DNA from: Isoperla grammatica
Taxonomy: Eukaryota; Arthropoda; Insecta; Plecoptera; Perlodidae
DNA length: 64,000 bases
Direction: 5' to 3'
Assembly: GCA_945910005.1 (NCBI GenBank)
Contig: OX246741.1
Span: 8,263,111-8,327,110, forward strand
Shown piece after piece: positions 40,536-51,300 of this stretch (position 1 is its first letter; the number at the start of each line of letters is the position of its first letter). The notes beneath the pieces are model-generated. The model had not been told where the DNA came from. It worked only from the letters and a program-made list of their open reading frames with translations, and searched no databases. Position numbers and translations under genes: made by a program.

Positions 40536-41297
40536 CGTCGGTAAAAATAGTACTAAAAAAATACTAAAAATTATAAATATTACTAAAAATAAAAAGTACT
40601 GAAAATTGTACTAATATCGGTTAAGTTTCGCAAAGAGATGGATGACCATGATGCTACGGCCAGGAAGCCGGATGTAAAAAATGAAGCACCAAGAAATCAA
40701 GTCACACAATAATACATAAAGACAAAGTGAATCTCGATGACCTTACAGAATCCAGATTCAATTCAATGCAAACGACTCTTAACAGAAACATGTCGGCGTT
40801 TTGAATAAACGATTCAATGTAGTAGGCCTACATGAAAACTCCATTAAACTGCGTGATCATAATTATAGGTTTTAGGACGGCAGAGGTGACTCATCAATTG
40901 CCTAAAAAGAGAGCGCTCAATCGAAAGGTGTAGGTTCGACAACGATATTACGGGAAATATTAAAATAGTGTACTTTTAAATTCCTTTTGTATTATCTTAT
41001 AAATAGGTGCCCGATGATATAAGACTAATTTACTTGCTTCATTTAGACACGAGTGTACTTAGATTGGAGTGCTTTTTGCAAAACGGGTGGTTACTGGTTA
41101 CAAATATTGGTGTGAAGCAGGAAGAAGCTGTATTGGGGAGTTGCCTACGTTCATTTAATCAGGCGCTCCGTCTTGTGGCGGTACCTGGCGTCAGTAAAAG
41201 AAGGAATAAAGGGTAGTTGTGCGTGAACATACACGTCACGTTTGCTCTTGACTGATGATGCTTTGTTGGTATTTTCGAGGGGTAATAATTAATAATA

Positions 41298-41545
41298 TTT
41301 CGTAGGTGTGCACACCAGCTTTACCTGATGTGTCCCTCTTCAGGTGACTAACTGGGTATGTTAAGGTGTTTCGATAGTTAGAAAGGAGCGTCCTAGGGCT
41401 GTTAGCAGCACTCAATCCTTACATTCGAGCTTACGACTGAAGAAAACCTCGGAAAAACTTCAGTCGGTATTACCGGTGGCTAGAATCGAACTGGCGACCT
41501 CCCGAACTAGAGTCAAACGTCTTCGCGATGAGATCGGTGGGTAGA
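41298..41545 (-). mobile_element. tRNA-derived SINE (minus orientation)
   Basis: The minus-strand order is a degenerate A-box (near 41545), CTCTAGTTCGGGAGGTCG, the B-box CAGTTCGATTCTAG (41480-41494), then AAGTTTTTCCGAGGTTTTCT and the tail GTCACCTGAAGAGGGACACA. Structure and order match the copies at 40295, 44380 and 51783. Confidence 0.82.
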
Positions 41546-41569
41546 CTTTGTCATGTGACCAATACCATG

Positions 41570-41640
41570 CCCCTTTCACCCCCTTCCCGTCCATACGAAG
41601 GGTGGGGGAAGGGGGGATCTCACGGTTCCTACGTCACTGT
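41570..41640. other. C/G-rich low-complexity stretch
   Basis: Short purine and pyrimidine runs (CCCCTTTCACCCCCTTCCC and GGGTGGGGGAAGGGGGGA) with partial inverted complementarity. No gene. Confidence 0.5.
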
Positions 41641-41911
41641 ATCCTAAAAAAAAAACATCCATATGAGACGTAAAACCCTAACTACACTCATGCCTGCTTA
41701 GATTTGAGTTCTGACCGTTGCATAACAACCTGTTGAACGTTTTCTCCGTGACTCGAAGACTCAAGGTCAAGTTTGAAGCAAGTAACCCACGCTGATTCAT
41801 TTTGCGTGGGAACGGTTCTTATGTACATCTTGGAACGTTTAATTCACTATTGTATTTGTTTAATCACACACCGAAGGCGTTAGTGCAACTGCGGTGTCAC
41901 ACTATGCTCTG

Positions 41912-42092
41912 TGCGTTTTTACCGCTGCGGAAAAAACGGAAAGGTTTGACGGAATGGTAACTAGGATTGGTAACAGAACACGGTTTTATTGCGGCAACAC
42001 CACAAATGTGTGACACCTCTCGTATTTTAAAACCTAGTGTTGTTACCATCCCGTAAAACCGCTCCCGTTTCTGCCGCAGCGGTAAAAACGCA
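41912..42092. mobile_element. MITE with about 50-bp inverted ends
   Basis: Left end TGCGTTTTTACCGCTGCGG, right end its complement CCGCAGCGGTAAAAACGCA, with inverted complementarity continuing through GGTAAC/GTTACC at about 50 bp. The total is 181 bp. No clear target duplication is visible, so the superfamily is not assigned. Confidence 0.8.
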
Positions 42093-42589
42093 AGTGAATG
42101 GCACTGGTCTAAAATCAACGACATATTATTATGAGGAAAACAAGAAACAAGTCTGATGGAATAATATTTCATGCTGTTTTTTCTTTTTAATATTCACGAC
42201 TATTTGTGAATGACGTGACGAGAACGAAGGAAAATTAAAAAAAACTGATGCGGGATTCCGATCACCCTGATCGAAATCCCTTTGCCGTAAAAAAAATCAA
42301 ATTTGGGCATGGTTTGATAAAAAAAAACTCTCTTTCTACCGTATATGCATAAGAAAACGAAAAGCCCCCGCCTATTTGCATTTGGTGTTCACTTTTTGCA
42401 AACATGTAAGTCGTTGATTTGAAGTTAGGCTCCACTCTCCGGTTTACGATAGACTGATAGATATGATAACTAAAGTGTAAACACAGTTACTGTGTGTATA
42501 TTGACATATCAGCTATATTCATTCATATTTGTAACATTAAACACACAGTCCAATGTGCTGTATAAAAGGTCAGTGATCTTTACCAAACT

Positions 42590-43220
42590 ACATCCTCTTT
42601 TCACGATGTGTTATGTACTATGTGTGCAATGTACCATGTGTGATATGTACCATGTGTGCTATGTACCATGTGTGCTATGTATAGCCTCGTCAAATTAACT
42701 TGCACTGTTGTCGTCACGGATTATCTAATAAGGTAGTGACGCGTGTGACAACTACCAACTTAAATCTAGTTGCATCCCATTCCCGTTCTCTTGCCTCAGC
42801 TATTGTAGTGATAATGTCGCCCGCCTGTTGTCAGACGTGGTGGGGTCGCATTCCATTTACGGTTGGTGCAGTCAATGCAGTGGAGAATAACAATGCAGGT
42901 ATAGGGAAATCTCGAGTTGGAAACCGTTGAAATAGACTGTGTGGAGCGACCGTCTCTTCTCAGAATTTTAGGGAACACCAATTGCTTCTTACGGCCCGCC
43001 TGTTGTCAGACGTGGTGGGGTCGCATTTCATTCACGGTCGGTGCAGTCAATGCAGTGGACAATAACAATGCAGGTTTAGGGAAATCTCGAGTTGAATACC
43101 GTTGAAATAGACCGTGTGGAGCGACCGTCTCTTCTCAGAATTTTAGGGGACACCTATCGCTTCTTACAGCGTGGCCAGTATACTACCATGTGTGTTATGT
43201 ACCATGTGTGTTATGTACCT
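42590..43220. repeat. 175-bp tandem duplication bracketed by TACCATGTGTG repeats
   Basis: The block starting CCGCCTGTTGTCAGACGTGG at 42821 recurs at 42996 with about 93-95% identity. On both outer sides are runs of 16-bp units GTACCATGTGTGCTAT (42615-42680 and 43180-43222). The short unit therefore flanks the duplication, as expected if the block was inserted in, or duplicated out of, a minisatellite. Confidence 0.85.
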
Positions 43221-43222
43221 TG

Positions 43223-44375
43223 GCCATAATATCTTATGCTCGCGTTGTTTCACCTACGCATTTTAACTTAGCATCGCCTGCGGCCAGTGGGATTTTTTCG
43301 CCTTCACTTCATATGACACCTACTCATCTTTACACGAAGCTCTTCCAGTAAACTATAACCATTATGATAACATAGCTCCTTAAAACCGTATACACTCTGA
43401 TAAAAAAAATCCAAACCTATCAAAGAATATCTATAATGTAACAATTCATTATCTCAAGAGGGATTATTTTCAATTCGATGGGATATCTTGAGCGTTAATA
43501 AAGTCAAAGAGAAAAACTATGGCTAAAAGCGTTTTTATTTATGTCAGCCAGCTCAACCAGAAACCTGATGTTCTAGAGATCAAAATCAGTTCGTTTCCTC
43601 AATCGATTTAAAAACCTATATTGTATTATCATCAAGTTACTTCTATTGTAATTTCTTTGCATTGCATTATTGAATTTTAAATCAGATCAGAGTAAAATAA
43701 AGGTACCCTACATCAAAATAGGAAAGGTTTCCTTGTGGCCAATAATAACTTATTTTATGCGTATCTCCGTATGATACCTCATACTAAATCAATACTATCC
43801 CCAAAGTATAGAGCTATTTAAATACCTGCATAGTGCAACAGTGCACCGCAAACAAAACATAAATCTTATACCAATTAAAATAATGATGGTGCATGAATGA
43901 ACCTTGAAGTACACTACTATCATTGTCGAAGTAAATTTATGCTGCACAACCTGGTATAAAAACCTTGACCTTGACATATGAGGTGTGAGTGATTTGATTT
44001 GCTCATCCTTATCCGTAGCCCTAAGATATTAAAATAATGAATAGATTGTGAAAAGTGAGGGGAAGTTCTACTACCATGGTCGATCTTTATCAGTGATGGA
44101 GATGCTGTAAATAGAAAAGATTTTCAATATTAATCAATTTCAAGATTTACCGACTTTCAATTAAAACGTATAAATAGTTTATTTATCAATTATTAAGTAG
44201 ATTTAAAAGCGCACATTTAGTCACGTAACCAAGATCGAACAAGCTTCCATAGACATATACGAAGTCGGATCGTTTCTTTCTTATGATATTATTTTATTAT
44301 CACTGTCATGCTTTTTTTACTATATGATTATTGTGATTATACATAGATTATGGTTTGAATAATAATAATTTTTCG
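43223..44375. other. AT-rich spacer
   Basis: Nothing supported: no coding frame with domain signal, no repeat ends. Confidence 0.4.
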
Positions 44376-44379
44376 TAAG

Positions 44380-44612
44380 AAACCTGCTGTCCAGGGACAA
44401 TTTCTTGCTTCTCTTCAGGTGACTAACTAGCTATTGTGGTATTTCAAGTAGTCGGGAAGAATTGTCCCAGGGCTGTTACTATGACTCAATATTAGTATTC
44501 ACCTTGTGACTGAGGGAAACCTCGGACTAAACCTTCAGTCAGTATTGCCGGTGACGAGTATCTATCGTCAACCTCCCGAATTAGAGCCTCATGCGCTGTA
44601 GTAGATGGCTTG
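44380..44612 (-). mobile_element. tRNA-derived SINE (minus orientation)
   Basis: The minus-strand order is a tRNA-like head (CTACTACAGCGCATGAGG), CTCTAATTCGGGAGGTTG, a degraded B-box near 44565, TTTAGTCCGAGGTTTCCCTC, and the tail AGTCACCTGAAGAGAAGC. It is the same family as the other four SINEs. Confidence 0.78.
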
Positions 44613-44972
44613 AAGATAATGTACAATTCTAAACTCCAAAGATAATATGCACTCAAATAATTCATATGTTGGTTTGATACAAATGGTAATTGTATTGCCA
44701 AGGATGCTCCTTCACAGGACGAGGCCTTTGAGAGTTAAGGCTTTCTCTTCACATTTACAATGGAGTCCGCTACAGATAGTATTAGTAAACTGATCACGCC
44801 CATGAATATGAGACAGTCACTTCCCGGTCCGCATTCGAGTCCTTACTCCTGTCATTTACAAACAAGGGGATTTATTCGTGAATGAAATACATACATAAAT
44901 TTGCATTTATTGTCTGTATAAGAACCGATATGCATAAGAGGAAATTACACCATTTTGTATGTACCTTGTTGG

Positions 44973-45056
44973 CAAGGTCTACTTGATCTCCGACTAGCGG
45001 AGGCTCATCCAGCTAGTTAGACGAGCCTCCGCCAGGCGGAGATCAAGTGGACCTTG
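44973..45056. mobile_element. 84-bp foldback MITE with perfect 9-bp target duplication
   Basis: Begins CAAGGTCTACTTGATCTCCG and ends with the complement (CGGAGATCAAGTGGACCTTG); the centre is GAGGCTCATC/GACGAGCCTC around a short loop. CCTTGTTGG flanks both sides (44964-44972 and 45057-45065). It is the longest and best palindrome of the family. Confidence 0.92.
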
Positions 45057-45170
45057 CCTTGTTGGTATGATGACTCCAAAGTCACAGTTCGCGTATTATA
45101 TACACATCCATCCATCTCTTTCTCTCAATCTCGCCCAAAATGAAGTCCAAAATCAATAAATCAATTTCTA

Positions 45171-45253
45171 TCACTCGAACTCTATCCTCCTGTCAGCAGG
45201 GACGCCCGGCCACCTAGGCTGCACCCTCACTATGTGTCGCCCCTGCGGCCTGA

Positions 45254-45288
<35 letters not shown>

Positions 45289-45354
45289 CCCGCATCACTC
45301 GAACTCTATCCTCCTGTCAGCAGGGACGCCAGGCCACCTAGGCTGCACCCTCAC
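45171..45354 (-). repeat. 124-bp tandem duplication over the end of the receptor's last exon
   Basis: TCACTCGAACTCTATCCTCC, followed by TGTCAGCAGGGACGCC, is present at 45171 and again at 45295, separated by a CT microsatellite (45257-45287). The upper copy contains the receptor's stop codon and last 19 or so codons. The lower copy, in the 3' flank, has the same stop in the same context. Confidence 0.92.
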
Positions 45355-48300
45355 TACTCTAGGCCTGCGCGTCCCAGCTGTATCTCTCAAGCCTGCCGCC
45401 CTGCAGCGCTCCAGCGTCAGCACGGCGACTGACAGAACTAGCCCGGCTAGCATGAGATTCATCAGTGGCCTAATGTCCGTGTAGTCGATACTCTTCAGCG
45501 GTGTTACCGCTACAGACACCTTCGATGGCCACGTGATCTTGCGTAGGTAACTCAGTAGGCCGTTCTCCATCATCTGTAGCAAGCTACAAGACAGACATTG
45601 ATAACAGAAGTAATGATAACAAGACAAACTATTGTGCTTAAACTACAGCAAATGTTTTTAAATAAGTGTGTAATTTGTACTGTTAAAGAAATTTAAAAAA
45701 ATACGTTTTATATAATTGAGCAAACTCTTTAAAACACGGGCAGGATTGTATTTTCATTTCTAATTGTTTCTTTTGTTTGTAGAAATTATGAAGTTGGCTC
45801 CTCATCAATCACAGCTGACGGTGTGATGTTAGAGATTTAGTTAGTTGTAGAATCAACAAAGTACGGATATTTGATGTAGGTACACAGGGTTTATTATCAT
45901 ATTCCAGATTAATAAGGTGCTGTTCTAACTCAAAACAATTTTGTTAGTTTACCATTTTGTATAAATAAATAAATAAATTCACATTTAGAGTCTACCCACT
46001 CAGTAACGAAACTAATTTTCAGTGGGAGACTTTAATTTAAAGCGACTAAACCAACCCTGCAGGCTCCGAACACCATCGACGAGTGAGTGATAACCAATCA
46101 AAGGTCGATATTTCAAATACGAAACATATGAATCAGTGATATGCAGTTCGTATTTAAGACAACTGAAAGTATTGCACACTAGGTACCTCAAGGTTATATG
46201 TACTCACACGTGGTTGACTACGCCCCTGTAGGGACTATCTCGTGGAAAAGCCAAGCCAAGAGGTCCCTTCATGAAGTAGTCGGGTAGATATGTCACTTCA
46301 CAGATAGTACTGTCTGGCGAGAGAGCCTCTTGCGCGGCGATGTAAGTGAAATCCTCTTTACACACTCGGATGAAGGCCATATCAATGGACTTTACCAAAT
46401 TCTTGCCAGTTGTTAGGTGTTTTCTGTACAGATCCTTCAAGAGCTTAGTCTTGGCGCCCTGAAATACCCAGAGAGGTTATTTTGTTATGCACAACGATAT
46501 GGAACTAATGATGTACCATTTTAAATAGGGGCATCGTGTTATCGGAATATGGTTTATTTCTAGATTGTATTATTTAACTTTCATTTTAGAAGACACCATT
46601 TATTTTTGATCTATTGTTTTGGAACATCTTTGAAACTGGTGCTAATAATTACAACTGTTGACATTTTAATTATTTGGCACTGATTCGGGTGGCAGGACAA
46701 AACAGTTTTTCTTAAAATAAATTATGTAATGAAATGTCATAAAATATGTGTATAGTGAATGTAAAACGTATAGCTTAAATTGAAGGTGTCTGTTCCAATT
46801 TTTTTTTTTATGTTTTGAACATATAATAGGCCTGATTTTAAGTTTTGTAACACAGAATATTGATTAGCTTACCCTGAAGGTAGTTAAGGCGACGGAGCTG
46901 TTGGCCATGCCCAGAGAATACTTGCTCTTGTTCAACCCCTTGAGGTCGTCGAAGGGCAGACGAGGGGTGTAAACCGTGAGGCTGGATATGAGGGTGCCCG
47001 AGTAGCTGCTGATTGCTATCACAGTCACCATGTACACCGTGACTTGGATCAGGCGCCATGACAAACGACGGTCTGAAGTTGGAGGAACTGTAGGAACAAC
47101 AAGCCAATACGAAATGATTTAGTATTTATATTTTTCTTACGTCGGTTTGTTTTGGTCTCGAATTTTGGTTTGATATACATATCGCTATTTATACTAGAAA
47201 TACCTTGTTCCAAAGCTGACAACACCAGATGGAGCCTGTGCAAGCTGCGTACATTAAGTGTTTGAAAAGCATTGTTGGTAAAACTAGATGGGACAGAGTA
47301 CAGAATGAGGACATCATAGACCGAGTAGGCGTAAGGAGTTTAATGGATAGAATAAAAGAGACAAGTCTAAGGTGGTTTGGACATATCAAGAGAATGGAAG
47401 AAGAAAGATTGCCGAGAAGGATGATGAAATTGGAAATCCCAGGTACGAGAAAGAGGGGCAGACCACGACAACGATGGCAGGATGGTGTAAAGAAGGACGT
47501 GGAGCAGCGAGGAGGAAATGGAAATGTGGTGGAAAGGGAAGAGTGGTGGCAAGATAGGAGGAGATGGAGAGGCTTATCCTCAATGCCAACCGAACGCAGA
47601 GTTGGACGTGGAAGAATGTGGTAGAAAGGGAAGAGTGGTGGCAAGATAGGAGGAGATGGAGAGGCTTATCTTCAATGCCGACCCAACGCAGAGTTAAAAT
47701 GATCATGATAGATCTCATAAAAAAATCACAGAATTTATCATGAATATTTTTATATTTACCGTCTCAAGAAAAGGAGTGAAAGGTCTAGGGTGCCGACGAA
47801 TACTGACCTTGCTGACAGAAGATGGCTCCGAACACGAAGAAGATGGCGTCTACTAACGTGTACCTCTCCTCGTCATCGCTGACAACTCTCTGCATCACTC
47901 GGTCTCGCAACACCACCAGCGCTGCGGCGGTGAACGTGGTAACCAACATCGCTAACCACAAGTTCTTGCTGAATGGCGTCAGGTAGTCGTTCGCCCCCAC
48001 AAAGCCTCGATTCACTGCTTTTCTTATGAATATACGAAACCTGTGGAACAATACATTCTTTGATTAGTGACAAACTATACAATATTTAAATCAACAATCG
48101 TAGTTTTAGGTTTGTACTCTAATAAGTCTGCCCATGGACTACTACCTTATCGTGGTGGGCAATGGGCATGTTTGCGTGCTTTGGTGATCCCGAGAGCTAT
48201 GCCGGCGAAAGCGTAAGCTTCTGGTAAGGACACCCTAACCTGACAGGTCGAGGTGGAGAAGCCATACAAAATACAGTTCACGTCCTCTCCTTTCCCTGTT

Positions 48301-51300
48301 CCTTCTATTTCCCTTTTCCCCCCACCCTCCTACTTGTCCCTTTCCACCAAGCAACTTCTGACGTCATAGTTTGTTTGGAATAAATCTTCTAGGGCCACTT
48401 TCGGGACTAAAGTGTGGTGAAACCGTCCATAAAATAGACACTTCGTTCAGAATACAAAAGAAAAGTATTCCTTTCGTAAAAGTTAGCTATAATTTACACT
48501 CATTATTATGGCGGGAAAAACAGGGCACATTGCGTCATACTAAGGTAACCAATCATATTCAATTGAAACGGGTGTGAAGTGTTTGCTGGTATAGTATATA
48601 GTCTGTATACTCACTGTGAGGTGTAGAGTGGAAGGGTAAAGTCAACGGCCTTGATTCTAGACGACAACATGGTGATGCCGCAAGCTGACAGGTTGGCCTC
48701 ACCGCGCAGGACCATCCCCACCATCCCGTCCCAGCCGTAGTCCGTGGGGTTGCCCCACTTGCCCTCAAGGGGCACGACATACGTGTTCCTGGGGAGAGAG
48801 TGAGATAGCTATACATACAACATGGTGATGCCGCAAGCTGACAGGTTGGCCTCACCGCGCAGGACCATCCCCACCATCCCGTCCCAGCCGTAGTCCGTGG
48901 GGTTGCCCCACTTGCCCTCAAGGGGCACGACATACGTGTTCCTGGGGAGAGAGTGAGGTAAGTAACTATACATACTTGTCTCGCCTGAAACTCTCAACTG
49001 TCGCACATTCTCTCCTGCTATAGCTCACGGACTCAATTCCAGCACTCGCGTTGTGATTGAGAGGAACAGTGATAATCTACCCCCCCCCCCCCCCCCCTCA
49101 ATTCATAGTCGTCCTTTAGGGAAGACTATGAATACGGACCTTTCCTTTCTTATACTGACCTCACACCCTATTAGAAAAATACTAAGACAAAATCATATTA
49201 TGTATTCCCATACATGAAATACATTGCCAACATAAGCTGCAAATAAAGTTCCTACGCGAAAGAGAAGAACTGAACTGAAGTCTTAATAAAAATTTGATTT
49301 TTGATTAATCTCCCATTTTAGTTTGTTCGCGGAGGGGGGGGGGGGGGGGGGGGGGTAAATGTCGTCTTCCGCTTAGTAGAGTGCACTATAGCCTCATTAG
49401 TCTTTCAAGTAGATGTTAGGAATTAGAGGAGTATTACTGGCCTTCCCTGCTATTTAGTCAGCATGAGAAAAGTTAGTTTGGCTCAACTATATGCACAATT
49501 AAACGACAACGAATGTAACTAAATTTAACCATCCTTACGTCATATTTAGACGATCTTGAAGAATCTTCCAAAGCTTTCCAAAATATCCCTTCAGAATAAT
49601 TGTATCGTTCTGCTTCTCGAGAATATTTACTGGAGGATTCTAAAACAGAATGAACATAAAACATTTCAAATTCAATTGTACATTCGAATTTATGATTTCG
49701 TAAGAAAGGGAATTTTACATGTAGGCCTATGTATTTCGGTGCTTCACGAATTAGTGCCGTGAATAAAGTTTGGCAAAACAATGCTTTAGTGTGCAAGCTG
49801 AATGTTAACGTGGTATGCAGGGGAGGGGGGGGGGGGGGGGGGAGACTCACTTCTATAACAGCCGCAGTCATATGGATTCCTTGCAAGTTGTTACGCCGAT
49901 TGTAGTGAGTTTCATTAGAAAATATTTTAAATCCAGTTTTCGGAGTCCACCAGCCCAGCATAACCCGTCGCAAAGGAAAATACGCAGCAACTCGATACAC
50001 CTGCAAAACAAATCACAACCTTCCTTTCCTTTGTAAACGAGATACTTATTATGAATCCCTCCTCGTGGTGACGGTGCAGTGCCCAAAATACTACTTTGGT
50101 GCATTATAAAACCACACTGTCTCATTTATCATGATCTTGCTCGCTTCCCCCATCTTATCTCGTCCATCATTCTTCTGAAATATTGTATCAATGAACTACC
50201 AAATGAATCACAAACCGTTTTGGCACCCGGTATGACCGCCATGCTCATTAAATGAATACACCCTATAGGAGCTACAATTGTCGTCATGTTTCTGTACCAC
50301 AAATAAGAATCGCAATCTCTGAAATGAAAACTTTACTTCATAAGCTGTACATTCCTAATTCTGTAACCGAACTAGGAACATCCATGTTAATTAATACATA
50401 TAATAATACACAGAAAGGTTAATACATATAATCTGTAGACCTTAAAGTGAATGTAACTATAAGCAAACTGCTAATAAAGTAAATTAATAAAAATAATAAT
50501 AAACACTCTTCAGCAATGTTGCAGGTTCATTAACTGATATGAAAGCAGTCGTATAAATAAACAATACCTCGGTGAGAACGAGGCCGGGTGGTAATGTAGT
50601 CGCGATTACCATCTCGCAGTCGAAGGGCACATCAACGTCCTTGAACAACTCGTCCGTCTTTTTCATGTCGAGTAGAAACAAGATCCATTTTGATTGAGAG
50701 AATCGAACGTTTCTGGACAGCTATAGAAAGAAAACGATCTTTGAGTATAAAGACAGAGTAAAGAACCAACGCCAGCGGTTGTTCGTTCCTCTCATTCAAT
50801 TCCCACCTCTTTGAATAACAAACCTATTCTTTTTTACACTGAACCACGTATTTATCCTCACTTAATTACCCATATTTATACCACAGTGAAGAAGAAGAAA
50901 AAACTGGTTCTAACTTATCTATTATGTATTACCTACTAATTGACTTATTAGTTACTTCTTCCTACCAATATAATAAATCACCTTACATATCCTTACCAGT
51001 GATGATTTCAGACATTTTTCCTAGGGGGGGCTGATAAAAATCTGGGGTGTTGCTATATAAGTAACTCATTTTATGGCTTTTTTTTGACGCCGTGACAAAA
51101 GGCAGGGGTGGAGGGGGTTACGGTCTCTGTTGATGTTATCCTTTCAGTTTTCGAACATGAGGTGATTCCTATTTGCCATTCTAACCTGTACCTAACATCG
51201 TTTAAATAGAAAATAAAATGTTGCAACATTTATGTAGATGAGTTTTTCGTGGAAGTCGATTTATTTCCTAGTCCTATATGAGGTGGAAAAATATACCTCA

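Noticed and set aside
47229..47624. 131-residue plus-strand frame as a host gene
   Set aside because: The RWFGHIKRM, KRGRPRQRW and related motifs are the known C-terminal tail of LINE ORF2 proteins.
48559..48933. 124-residue repeated Cys/Trp-rich frame
   Set aside because: Out-of-frame reading of the duplicated receptor exon; the receptor frame is the one with glutamate-receptor motifs.
49473..49850. Long minus-strand frame continuing past receptor exon 49851-50000 with a polyproline run
   Set aside because: It is read-through of a GTGAGT donor into a G/C homopolymer and noncoding intron.
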